Of a DNA stretch of 64,000 bases, positions 48,101-57,904 are shown one piece after another; positions within the stretch are counted from its first letter, which is position 1, and each line of letters starts with the position of its first letter. The notes beneath the pieces were generated by a model that was not told where the DNA came from, made no database searches, and worked only from the letters and a program-made list of their open reading frames with translations. The stretch lies in NCBI GenBank assembly GCA_029207755.1, contig JARCOQ010000002.1, positions 56,633,172-56,697,171 on the forward strand, in the 5' to 3' direction. The translations under genes were made by a program, and so were the position numbers. The DNA is from Chamaea fasciata (lineage: Eukaryota > Chordata > Aves > Passeriformes > Sylviidae).

Positions 48101-51100
48101 AGTTTTATTCTGAACGTAAATATTAGTCACTCTTGCACAACAGAAAATAGGAAACTTTGTTCTTAAGAGTATTTTTACTAATGAGTAAGAATCATTAGTA
48201 TTATACTCATAGCAGGTAAGACTATATTAAAAGAATGTTGCTTTGTACCACTGCTATAGCATCATAACTATGTCCAAATTTAAAATGAGGAGTAACAGAG
48301 AAAAATCATAAGGACCAATGAGCTTTAATTAAACAACAAAAGAGAAACTAAAAGAGTTATGAAAAAGACATCTGCTACAGGAGCCTGAAACTGCAAATTT
48401 GTTTTTAAAGGATAATATGTCTTCGATGTACAGAACAAAGCTACTTGCTGAGCTGCAAGCTGACTGGAGATTCTCATCCCCACTGTTTCACACCAGTGGG
48501 AACTCAGCCTCTCCTACTCATGGGAACTTTTGCCTCCAACCGGCAAAATTGAAACATAAAATTAATCAAAGGAAGCTGCACTGCTGATTCAAAGCACCAA
48601 CTACAGCCTAACTTTCTGTTAATACATTGTTTAATTTTTCTACTCCAAAAATGATTGTTCCATGGATCAGGGGATACCATAGCTATAAATACTCTGTACT
48701 GCAACTTCTACTACTGGCAATTTGCAGACTCCATTCTTTTTTTTTTTTTTTGAGCAACAGTCCTGGAGGCCTCCTCTCTCACTCCTAGACCTAATTTAAG
48801 CTAAAACTTTCCTATTCAATATTCTTTCAATTCTGTCTTTAATCTTCTGGCAGCTCTATGAACTACCTGGCTTAATTCCAAGCCTTTTCATATCCTCCTG
48901 ATATGCTTTCATTGCAGCCTCCTCCATTGCTGCAAATTCTTTTGACATGTTTTCTTCTTCTTTTGCCTTTTCCAAGCTTTTCTTCTTAATCTAAAACAAA
49001 ACAAACAAACACCCAAGAGAATAAATTAAACGAATCTGATAATGAAAGAGAGTAAAAATAAGCATTTGTGCAATTAAGATATTTGAATTACCTCACTAAT
49101 TCTCTTTGCCACATTTTCTTTATGATTCTTTCCTCTTTCATGAAACTCAATGCTCTTCAAAGTAAGAAAAAACCAAGAAAAGTAATATGTATTATTCAAT
49201 TTTAAAACAGTTAATTTTACTTACTTAAAATTTACTTGGACTAATTTTAGTTGAACAAGCCTAAATGTAACCTGTTCTGAGAACACTTACAGCAAAAACT
49301 ACAGCTCTAAGATGGATATGGGAATACAGGAACACTGAGAATCAGTCAACAGAGAAATTATAAAATCCCATAGTATATTTATAAGATTTTTTTTTCAAAT
49401 AATACTGCTCAGCACACATGCTAGAGACAAATAACAGGGAATCTGGGTTCCCTCTTCATGCTATCCTCTCACGTATCATCACAATTTTTTTCCCCTGTTC
49501 TCATACAAACTTTTAAAAACCATATGGGTTATTTAGTGTTCCAAGTATTAGCTACTGCCCTTAATTACATTATGCTACACTTCAGGAATATCTCATGAAT
49601 TTAAACTAGCCTGCAGGTTCAAAAATCTGAAAAGGAGAGAGATAAGGAAGAAAAGGCAAAGTGGGAGAGTTGGATAACTAAGGATAACGGATCAGTCTGC
49701 AAGCCAAAAAGCTGCCAGAAAGACTGAAGCCAGTAGGAGCTGGGAGGTGTTCAGAAGCTCAGGTGCAACAGTGGTAGTTCTTATGTGGTTCTCATGTAAA
49801 AACCTCTGTGCTCATTTGGGTGTTCAGATGTTAGATGCCTAAGCCTGACCTTTGCACAAACTGATGTGCAGAGGATGCACATCCCAGGATGACTCACCTC
49901 GTTTAGAGACAAATTTTATAAACTGCTCAAAACCCTCCCTTGACATGGATTTCTCTTCACTTACTTGGAGAAGATACCTGCAGTTCATGTGAGCTAATCA
50001 GGGATCTTACTGTAAGCCAGAGCTCAGCTCTAGGAGTACCCCTGGCATCCAGTCAGGAATGCAGAACTTACTGCTAAGGGAGACACCAATGTGCCTAGTA
50101 GTCTGCAAAAGGCATCTGCAAGTCTGAAACACCTTTCTGTAACCCAGCAATGCTTCTGTGGGCTGTGTGAAATCAAAGAAACCTGCTTTAAGAGCTCAGA
50201 GCACTGGCTGTACTGTGCCTACCATATAAAAACAGCACAGACACCAGATTTTGCTTTCTACTTGCACATGAAAGCGAAGGAGAGGCACAGACAGTTTCGA
50301 GACAGACCAAATGTTAAGTTACAGAACTCGAAGAATAAGCAGGGTCAGATATTTAGTCCTTATCTGTACTGCCAAGGAAAACAGCACACACCATCTTGTA
50401 TGTGGGTCTCTGGCTCTGATGTAATATATTTTAAGCACCAGAGGTATTACAAAGGCATTTTTATAGAACAAATTTCATGCATCAACAGACTAGTATCAAA
50501 AAGTGATGTTTAAAGCCTGTAATTCAAATGGTTAATATTTCAAATAATGGACATAGTATGGTAGACCATCGTACAGGTCTGTTGTCTGCTATCCAGCACT
50601 TGCAGTAATCGCAGAATTTTTTAGGCTGAGATTTCCAGTAATCGGCCCTGGGGAAAGAAAAAAAGAGATACATAATCTGAAACAATAACCAAAGCCACAG
50701 GTGTTCATATATATCTATATATATCTTCAGAAACTAAATTTAGTCTTCTTTAGGTGATTAAATACTGAGAGTTTGATTTTTTTTTTTTTTTTTAAACCAA
50801 GTCTGGGGAGCCAGTAAGAGTAGCTGTACTAACAATTGTGTCTCATAAAGCACAGTTCAGTACTGGGATTTGGACCATCTGACCTTCAAAAACTGCAGAA
50901 TCTTTACAACTGAGGCGGTGCTGTAAGAACCAGAAATATGAGACAAAGCAAGCCAGAGATAAACAAGCAGCTCTAGATACCCCATTGAAACATGGAACGG
51001 TCAGAAAAGTGCAACTTGCACTTTTTTTTTAATAAAAAAGCTGGATACTGTACATAGCGAACGCAGCAACACAAAGGTGCCGTTCTGGACAACGCTGAGC

Positions 51101-54100
51101 TACTGTGGGGAGTGAATCCCAGACCAGATGCTGACCTGTGGGGTCAGAGACACGGCAGTAAATTGTTTGGAAGTTTCAGTGTAAAAATGTAGGGATTTCT
51201 GAACCATGTAATTAGATACATGGAGGAAACTTGGGAAGACTCTTCAGAGCTGAAAAGTGATTATATCAAAGTATTTAACAATAAAACCAACAACCTCCAA
51301 TGTCTGTTCATTCATCAAAAACCACTTTCTAATGTCAAATGAGACTTGTGTAGAAGCAATTCTATTTCTCATTGGCTTGAAGCAACAGACACAATGCTTT
51401 GGTTCACCAGAACACATTTGAGCAACAGACTTTTATGCTTTCAAGTTTAAATGACAAAGAATGAGGGACAAAATTTAAAAAAAAAAAACATTCACAGTTA
51501 CACTGAGAACATCAGAAAAATTGAATCTTGGCCTTTTGTCTGAAGACCACTGTACAAAGTTCAAGGAAAATACCTCCTGACATTCTTAATCAATAAAACA
51601 AAAACTTCTTCCATGCACAACAATAGCACCCTCAATTCTTATGATACAGGTGAGCAGATCTTTATTACAGAAACAGACCTCAACTCAACTCCTACAATTT
51701 AAGCAAGTATCATCATCACTCACCAGTGCTTCACACAAAAATACAATTACCAAGAGGCTATGATTATTTGAAAGTCTAAGTGCAAAGGATGTACTCTGCA
51801 AAAGTGTATCAACCTGTGGGCAATAGTATGTTAGCAATGCACAGCTTTTCAAGCAATTTCCAGGAAATCTAGAAAGAAGCAGCTGGGCTTTCCCCGATTT
51901 AAACAGAAATCCGCTCATCCCTAAACAGTGTACTTTAGAACTGTGTGATTACTTAGTCACACATTTAATTAAAGGGAGTTTTTTGACACTTTTACCCAAA
52001 CATACTGGGGCAAAGCCAGAGAAAACAAATGCTCTGGCTGGAAAACCAGCTGAGTGGGAGGGAAAAATTCAAAGCTCAGAAATACCTCAAGATCCTTTTT
52101 CCTGCTTGAGCTCTAAATTGTCTCTAAACTCTTTGACATGATCTACAGTAAATTTTCAGCTAAATGCAGGGTTAAACTTCCTATGGCAATGGACCAATTT
52201 TGACAGAAAACATAAACTGTAAAAAAAGCCTCACTGCGTATTTTGGATGTGCAAGAACCTCTGCCTTCTTCCAAGTTTGACCTGAGACAGGACGCTTTCT
52301 CTCTTCAACAGAATCAAAGTAAGTACTAAAATTAAGACTGTACAGCTGTACCCACCACAAGTCAAGACCTGAGAATTTGATGAGATGTATATTCACAACT
52401 CTTTTTTACACCAATGTCTTTCCTAAATACTGCTGGTCCCCACATCTGTTGCAAAGCACCACACAAACACAAAGAGTAATCACTCTGCAGAACCCCAGGG
52501 CATGCCTGTGGCTTCAGTACAAATCCACATCTTGACAAAAGTCTTCTAGCTTCATCTCCTATCGGTTTTCATAAAAACTGGAGCTGTCTTTCTACTGTTA
52601 CATATAAAATAAATGTTAATGGTAGTGCACACAGATATCCTAAATCATGCATTTATGATTAATGAAATTAATTGTGTAACCTATTACCTCAATTCTGTGG
52701 GTTATGAGCATGAGGAATCTTATATACTAAATAATTCTCCTAAAGATTTTCTACTTGAGTTCACACCATTGGAAAAAAAAGAGTAAGCTCAGCTGAAATA
52801 TTCATTGAATAACATCTGCCACTGCAACAACAGCAGAACCTGCAAAGTTCCGGGGTGCTGCAATGAGAGCAAACCAAAGAGGAATATTTGGAAAGAAGGA
52901 GCAACTGAAGTGAAACCCCATTTTATTGAGATGCTACAAGTGCTTCATGGGCTCTAGTCACAATTCAGGTCCATGACAATTTTTTAAGTCTGTGATTGTT
53001 TCATCAATCTGACAAACAGGCTTGAGAGCAAATGCTCTTAAAGTAGTACAGAGGTTTTTTATTCTTGAGTAATTGTGTAGAAGTCATGGGAAAAACAGTT
53101 ATTTTATAAAGTCATTGCAGTCAAAATGGTACAGCTTTTAAGACTCCTTGTCTTCTGCCAGAAATAAAGTTAAGGTTGATTCTTGTTTTCAGCTCTACAG
53201 CTGGGCCAGCCTGCTAAGGACTAGAAAGCTGGCCAGCACCAGTAGAAGTCCCTTTCTTCCTTCCACTAAAACAAAGAGACAGCCTAGAGCACATCACATC
53301 TGCCTTGTCCAGGTTTGCAGGGCTGAGGTTTAGCACTGCACACACTTTGCCAGACGTGGCTCCCAAAAGGGATCTTGGTGACACAGACCCAGAGAGCTGG
53401 GCCAGTTCTACTGCAAAGCTCTCACTCAGAGGAAGGACCAAGTCTCCTTGGAGCCCAGCTTTCCAGAGCTGGCTGAGAAAGTCAACTTGATAGCATGCTA
53501 CCAGGGAACAGGGCAGCACCACAGATGGGTACTGGGTAACTTCTGGACAAACTGCTGTAGACCCATCCAGATGTGGAAATCCCATACTAACTCACAGTCA
53601 GCTTGTGTCTCCCCAAGAACAGTGATTTTCTTTCAACTTTTACTGGTCATAGCACTCAGGAGAAGAATGTACAACATTTTAGGAGGCCAAAGGAAAAGGA
53701 AGGAAAAGGAGGAAATTAATATCAAGCTGATTTTTTGAAACTTGTGAGATGACAAAGTCTTGGCTGCAAACAGCAGAGTGCAAACTGATCGATGTTAAAA
53801 ACATTTCCAAATTTCTGAAATTAATTTAAAACCTCAAGAGTGAACAAGAAGACCAGAAAGAACAAGCAGCAACTCTGCATTAACAATGCCTGCCCCATTT
53901 GCCATTCCAAAAGACATGAAAATGATGAAACTCAAAGCAAAAGTACCAAAACCCGGGTATTTATACCCTGCACAACACATTTCTTGAGCCAGGAGAATCA
54001 CACAGCCTACGCTGCAGTGACCAGGTGATGCATCCCGGCACAGGAATCACATGTTTGGAAGTATGCAAAAAGGACAGTTTCAGGAAGTAACCTGCAGAAT

Positions 54101-57018
54101 AACTCAAGTACTGGAGTCCAGGGCCCTGAACCCTCAGCCTGCTTCTCCTCACAAGTTACTGTACCAGTAAGGCTTCAACAGAGGGTGGAAACAGCTTTCC
54201 TTACACAGGGAAGCTTAAATACCCTCATGAAGTAGTGATCTTGAGCTGAGACAGCTTTGCCAAACTTTACATAGAGACTGGGCTGGAGGATTATGTTCCT
54301 ACCACATACTGAAATGAAGGGGGGAGGAGAAGCAACTGGTTTAGGTGGTTCTGAACACAATAGAAAAGAATTTTATTGTACAAACAAAATCTGGAAACAT
54401 TTGCTTTGAATAGGTCTGTTCTAAAATATCTGACTTGAAATCTGGCAGGGATGCAGGGGGTTTGTATCAGTGATGTATGTGTCCAAATCAGGAGCCCTCA
54501 GGGCTAAAAAACACAATACACAGGCTCAGCAGTCTTCCTTGGTTTGAGTATCTACAACCTCCAAACACTTTACATGAATTTAACACCTTACAGCTTTCTG
54601 CAAGTTTGAGCACTGAAGAGCTGCTATGTGCATCATCCCTTGAATACACGTTTGTGAGTAAGACTGAAGTTGTTGACTACACAAGCAAATTAATTCAGTG
54701 TAAATATTGTGGCTGTTCTGTAACAGCCACTCAAAATCTGTTATTATTTCTGAACACTATTTGGAAATACTGAGCACTTCTGAACAAAAGCAACACTTCT
54801 GTAAGGGAAAGAAGTAAAAACAAAATCCATGTATTTCACAACAGACCTTCTTCCGCATGGGAAGCTGTTCCAGAACAGCTAATTTAATTCAAATATTCCA
54901 GCATTGGTAAGACCTAAAATTGCAATGCTAATATTGGCAAATAAGAAGATGAAAAATGTTTTCTTGTACTGTGAAGTAGGTCCCAGTGCCCTGGCCCCTA
55001 ATGACTCACACTCTCAAATAATTCACAGCAACTTCATTCATTCATAGTGCACTAATTGTACCCTAAAACCTCTTCTTAGTTAAATATCCTTACCTTTTTT
55101 TCTTTTTAAGGTATGTAGAAATAAAGAAAAGAGTATCCACGACACTGTGAGTACATGGGACTGTCCTTCTGCCTAGCCCCAGGTTGTTGGCTTTCTAATA
55201 GATCACACAATATATGTTTATACGTGGGCTCCCATAGAGTAGAACCAGAAGGGAGTTTCACCCACAAGAAATATAGCAGTTCCGTGAAGGGCTTTGCTCT
55301 TCTGGCTCTCAAGTCAATTATATTTTTCGCAATCCCTCTGTAAATTCTAATTCACAACCCAAATGTCTACTTCTTTTTATCATTGTATCAGCCCGCTGTG
55401 AACTACATATGAATTACAATACCCAAAGGAAAACAGAGTCTGCAGAAGCTGCTCAGCCTGACCTGCATTTGCATGAATCTGCTTTGCCAGACCTCTTTTC
55501 AAAATTGTAAATTACAGAATTGCAGAATCATTTAGGTTGGAAAAGACCTTTAAGATCATTGAGTCCAACCCTCAGCCTAGCACTTCGAAATCCACCTCTA
55601 AACCATGTCCCTAAGTGACACATCTACTGTGTCTTTTAACTACCTCCAGGGATGGTGACTCAACCACTTCCAATGCCACAAATACTTTTAACATACAAGA
55701 ATGCACAAAGACATCAGGGAAAGCAGCCTTCTGCATGTATGGAGCTCAAATTCTCTAGGTCATCTTCTCTAACTTCAGTTGTCTAAAGAGTGAGGTAGAG
55801 TTGTCTCAGCTCTCCCTGTCAAGAGATGGAAACTGTCATCTCAAAACCAGCACTCTCTGCATGTAAAGAGACACCTGAGAAGCACACTGAACTCCTTAGG
55901 TGCGTGTTTCATCCTTACACCGGGAACCTAAAGTGAACTGCCTGAGTCAGCTTTCAAAAGTTAAATATCTGAAGTCAGGGATATCTCCTGAGAGCAGAGG
56001 TCTGCTGCTGTAGATGCAGAAGGAGGATATGGGCTATGTCAGGAAGAATGTGATAAGAATTAGAAGAGAGGAAAAAACCAGCAACATAAATTGGGTCAGG
56101 AATCTGTTCAGGTATAATTTTAGCAATAACTAAAATTAAGAACACTGCTGTACCTAGTACCAGTCTGCAAGGCAGGCTCACACAGCTCACCATCAAGAAC
56201 TGCCCCACAGACAGACCACTAGAGAAATTTTGACCAGGTTGAGATGTTGGGGTTTTTTTTCAGCAGTGACATTAGGATATTTTGAAAAGTAACAGAAGCA
56301 AGCAAATAGACATTCTATACGCCATTCTCAGCTAATAAAGACAGCAGTTTGGATTTTTTTACCTATCTCCCTCCCCCAAACGTAGTCAGGTACCAACACA
56401 AAATTCCTAATTAAAGACTTGAAGTAGGTAGTGATGGCCAGATAAAACCAAGGCACGAACAATTTTCTTCCTCACGCCTCGCCCAGAACTAAAGGCGGCA
56501 AAGGAGATCGCAAGGTGGGAGGACCTGGGAAAGGGAGGGAGGGAGGCCAAGGGGGACGGAGAGAGGGGCAGGAGGGTGTGCGGAGGAGTGCAGGGAAGAG
56601 GGAGAGAGAGCGAGCGGGGTGAGAAAGGGCCCAGAGAAGGGGTGCAGGGCCAGGGGCCGCGGGCCCCATCCCCCGCCGCCCTCCCGCCCCGCCGAGGGAC
56701 CCGAGTGCCCCGCCGGCAGAAGGCGAAGCTGCCCGGCGTGTGTTGAGGCGATAAGAGCAAGAAAGCGCAGCAGAAACAAACAACCTGAAGAGAGCGGCAG
56801 GCCGGACGGCAGCAGAGGGACCGGAGCGACAGTAGAACACCTCACTGAGCGAGGCGGGGGCCGCCGGCCACAGCCGGGGCACGGCCGCAGCCCCCCTGGC
56901 CCCGACACCCCACGACCTGCGGGGGCCCGGCCCGGCCCGCGCACCGCCGGCCCGGCCCGACCCCAGCTCGCAGGGCGAGGGGCTGTGCCCGCTCCCTCCC
57001 GGCCCCCGGCACTCACAT
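38988..57018 (-). CDS. WBP4: WBP4 (FBP21), WW-domain spliceosomal protein (10 exons, 391 aa)
   Basis: A nuclear spliceosome component that binds proline-rich splicing factors through tandem WW domains and regulates the BRR2 helicase through its C-terminal part. Exons in gene order: 57018-57017, 50647-50575, 49154-49092, 48990-48867, 48071-47859, 47074-47019, 44221-44155, 42320-42181, 41155-40926, 39195-38988. They sum to 1176 bases with every phase agreeing, giving 391 residues (human about 376). The matrin/U1-C-type zinc finger is C13-x2-C16-x13-H30-x5-H36. There is a lysine-rich tract at 107-124, WW1 (W140, YYYN, W162, P165), WW2 (W181, YYYN, W203, P206), an acidic Ser/Glu stretch at 224-243, two PYGKW motifs (269-273, 304-308) and a conserved C-terminus with KSRNLRQRLSDQ. 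The ATG is split: AT ends exon 1 and G begins exon 2, rebuilding GCGGCGATGG, a strong initiation context. Confidence 0.96.
40926..41155 (-). CDS. WBP4: WBP4 exon 9 (residues 247-322), two PYGKW motifs
   Basis: Largest exon, 230 bases. Encodes basic KKSPKAKK, then LSPYGKWREVK, a Ser/Glu linker, and TNPYGKWKALKEVG with an EEQEEEAG tail. Acceptor CCTCTTTAG, donor CAGG|GTAAGT, phase 2 out. Confidence 0.93.
42181..42320 (-). CDS. WBP4: WBP4 exon 8 (residues 200-246), WW2 end and acidic stretch
   Basis: Encodes VSTWEKPDGF, completing WW2, then a linker and ESDSEDSENEAESSE, a likely casein-kinase-2-type acidic Ser region. Acceptor CTTGGACAG, donor AAG|GTAAGT. Confidence 0.94.
44155..44221 (-). CDS. 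WBP4: WBP4 exon 7 (residues 178-199), WW2 N-terminal part
   Basis: Encodes GAEWVEGVTEDGHTYYYNTQ then TG. Acceptor TTTTTCCTAG, donor GGAG|GTAAGA, phase 1 out, exactly matching the split in WW1. Confidence 0.94.
47019..47074 (-). CDS. WBP4: WBP4 exon 6 (residues 159-177), WW1 C-terminal part
   Basis: Encodes ESQWEKPKGFQGNSQNSQT with the second WW1 Trp (162) and Pro (165). Acceptor TTTTTAAAG, donor ACG|GTAATC. Confidence 0.93.
47859..48071 (-). CDS. WBP4: WBP4 exon 5 (residues 88-158), Lys/Glu tract and WW1 N-terminal part
   Basis: Encodes a Ser/Thr-rich linker, a KKEKKEKKEKKEKKKK tract, then EWVQGLSPEGYTYYYNTKTG. The tract derives from a near-pure purine run on the coding strand and may vary in length. 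Acceptor TTCTCTAAG, donor GGAG|GTAAAA. Confidence 0.94.
47966..48014 (-). repeat. WBP4: Coding purine microsatellite in WBP4 exon 5
   Basis: On the plus strand this is an almost pure pyrimidine run of T/C (TTTCTT/TTTTC units). On the gene strand it is AAA/AAG/GAA/GAG codons giving the Lys/Glu tract. The period of three codons (KKE) keeps the reading frame for whole-unit changes. Confidence 0.85.
48867..48990 (-). CDS. WBP4: WBP4 exon 4 (residues 47-87), charged helix
   Basis: Encodes IKKKSLEKAKEEENMSKEFA and AMEEAAMKAYQEDMKRLGIK P, a long predicted helix rich in Lys and Glu. Acceptor TTTGTTTTAG, donor CCAG|GTAGTT, phase 1 out. Confidence 0.93.
49092..49154 (-). CDS. WBP4: WBP4 exon 3 (residues 26-46), zinc finger second half
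   Basis: 21 codons, SIEFHERGKNHKENVAKRIS then E, supplying H30 and H36. Acceptor CTTTGAAG, donor GAG|GTAATT. Phase 0 on both sides, so the finger is split between its Cys and His pairs. Confidence 0.93.
50575..50647 (-). CDS. WBP4: WBP4 exon 2 (residues 1-25), zinc finger first half
   Basis: Acceptor CTTTCCCCAG. Starts with the G of ATG, then ADYWKSQPKKFCDYCKCWIA and DNRP, including C13 and C16. The donor CCT|GTACGA is weak (T at -1, poor +4 to +6), but phase and homology to exon 3 support it. Confidence 0.92.
50648..57016 (-). other. WBP4: WBP4 intron 1
   Basis: 6.4-kb intron inside the start codon. It contains a CR1 fragment near 55.6 kb and otherwise unique AT-rich sequence. The open frames at 53.2-53.7 and 54.5 kb have no recognisable domain. 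The last 400 bases toward exon 1 are in the CpG island. Confidence 0.75.
55505..55690 (-). repeat. CR1 LINE 3' fragment, reverse orientation
   Basis: Plus strand: CAGAATCATTTAGGTTGGAA, AAGACCTTTAAGATCATTGA, GTCCAACC, TAAACCATGTCCCTAAGTGA, GGGATGGTGACTCAACCACT. Truncated soon after, about 180 bases. Same orientation as WBP4. Confidence 0.9.
57017..57018 (-). CDS. WBP4: WBP4 exon 1 coding part: first two bases of the split ATG
   Basis: The minus strand reads GAGCGGCGAT|GTGAGTGCC. The consensus donor leaves only AT of the start codon in exon 1; the remainder of that exon is 5'UTR. Read without splicing, the same place gives ATG TGA, an immediate stop. Confidence 0.85.
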
Positions 57019-57149
57019 CGCCGCTCCCCCGGCAGCGCCGCGGCTCCGCTCCGCTGCCCTGCGCTCCCCGCCGCTCGCCGCGCCGCTCGGGTGGGATGGG
57101 GCGGTGCCGGGAGAGGGAGGGAGCCCGGCGACGGGAGCCGGGAGGGCTC

Positions 57150-57274
57150 AAGCCGCGCTCTCCGCCCCGCCCTTCTCCACCTCCTGCCCTCGCCTGCTCC
57201 TCCTCCCTCGCCCCCGAGGAGGCGAGCGCTCAGCGGGAGCCGCCCGGACGGGGAGAGGGAGCCGCGGCCGCTCG
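57150..57274 (+). other. ELF1: Putative ELF1 5' untranslated exon (start approximate)
   Basis: A strong donor, GCTCG|GTGAGT, stands at 57275 in the CpG island, reading away from WBP4. In the conserved gene order ELF1 (ETS-family transcription factor) is the divergent neighbour of WBP4 and has upstream non-coding exons and a long first intron. No ELF1 coding sequence is in the window, so the gene name rests on synteny alone. A lncRNA is the alternative. Confidence 0.4.
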
Positions 57275-57887
57275 GTGAGTGCCGCCCGCCGCCCAAGTCT
57301 CGCGCTCGGGGGCACCGGGAGGCTCAGCCGCCTCCCCTGCGGTGGGGAGAGAAACCCGGGCCACGGGTTCGAGCCCCGCCGCCGGCAGCGCCCCGTGCCG
57401 GGCAGTCCCTGCTCCGCGGCGCCCGTGGGAGATGGCAGGTGTGGGGAGAAGGGCGGTGACAGGGTGCGAAGGGGCTGGGGAGGCAGCGGGCCCGGCCGGG
57501 CGGCGGTGCGCTCCCTGGGGCGGCGGCCAGCGGCGCCCCGTCCCACCGTGCGCCGCTGCCAAGTTTCTGGGAGTTCGGGAGGGCTCCTGCTGCGTGCCGG
57601 CTTCACCTCCTCCCTCTCCCCGCTGCCTCCGGCGCCGCCGCCCTGCCCTCCCTGTCTCCCTGCCTGCCTCTCTCCCGGCCGCCCGCTTCTCCCGCCGTCG
57701 TGGGGCAGCCGCGGCGGGGGCCGGGGCAGAGGGGGGGTAAGGGCCGGCGCCGTCCCGGGGAGAGGGGGGACGGGGACGACACGGTCACACTCCGGCGTCC
57801 CCGGCACACTGGCCCCAGATCGCCCCCTCCGCTGCTTCCCCCGCAAATAAAACTCACCCCGGGCTGGTGTTCTACAGCACACCCTCA

Positions 57888-57904
57888 CCCCCCCCCCCCC
57901 CCCC
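57888..57904 (+). repeat. Poly(C) run of 17
   Basis: Seventeen consecutive C at the edge of the WBP4/ELF1 CpG island, followed by further C-rich sequence. Runs like this can form i-motif or G-quadruplex structures and are prone to sequencing-length error. Confidence 0.9.

Larger units (their letters stand above)
56630..57860. promoter_or_regulatory. CpG island, bidirectional WBP4 / ELF1 promoter
   Basis: About 1.2 kb of very high GC and CpG density holds the WBP4 exon 1 donor (minus, after 57017) and a plus-strand donor at 57275. Only 256 bases separate them, so both transcription starts must lie very close together or overlap. A GC box, GGGGCGGTG, lies at about 57097-57106. No TATA box is seen. 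Long open frames on all strands here are composition artefacts. Divergent use is inferred from the splice sites. Confidence 0.65.

Noticed and set aside
50091..50513. 140-codon plus-strand open frame in WBP4 intron 2
   Set aside because: The longest frame outside GC-rich DNA, but antisense to the gene, with no recognised domain and no nearby promoter or splice support. A length like this can occur by chance in 64 kb.
57365..57381. tRNA-like B-box (GGTTCGAGCCCCGCC)
   Set aside because: No A-box or cloverleaf can be built upstream. The match is expected occasionally in GC-rich DNA.
56472..57888. Open frames of up to 274 codons at the WBP4/ELF1 island
   Set aside because: Again low-complexity Pro/Arg/Ala/Gly translation of GC-rich DNA in every frame. 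The splice sites show these are promoter and 5'UTR.
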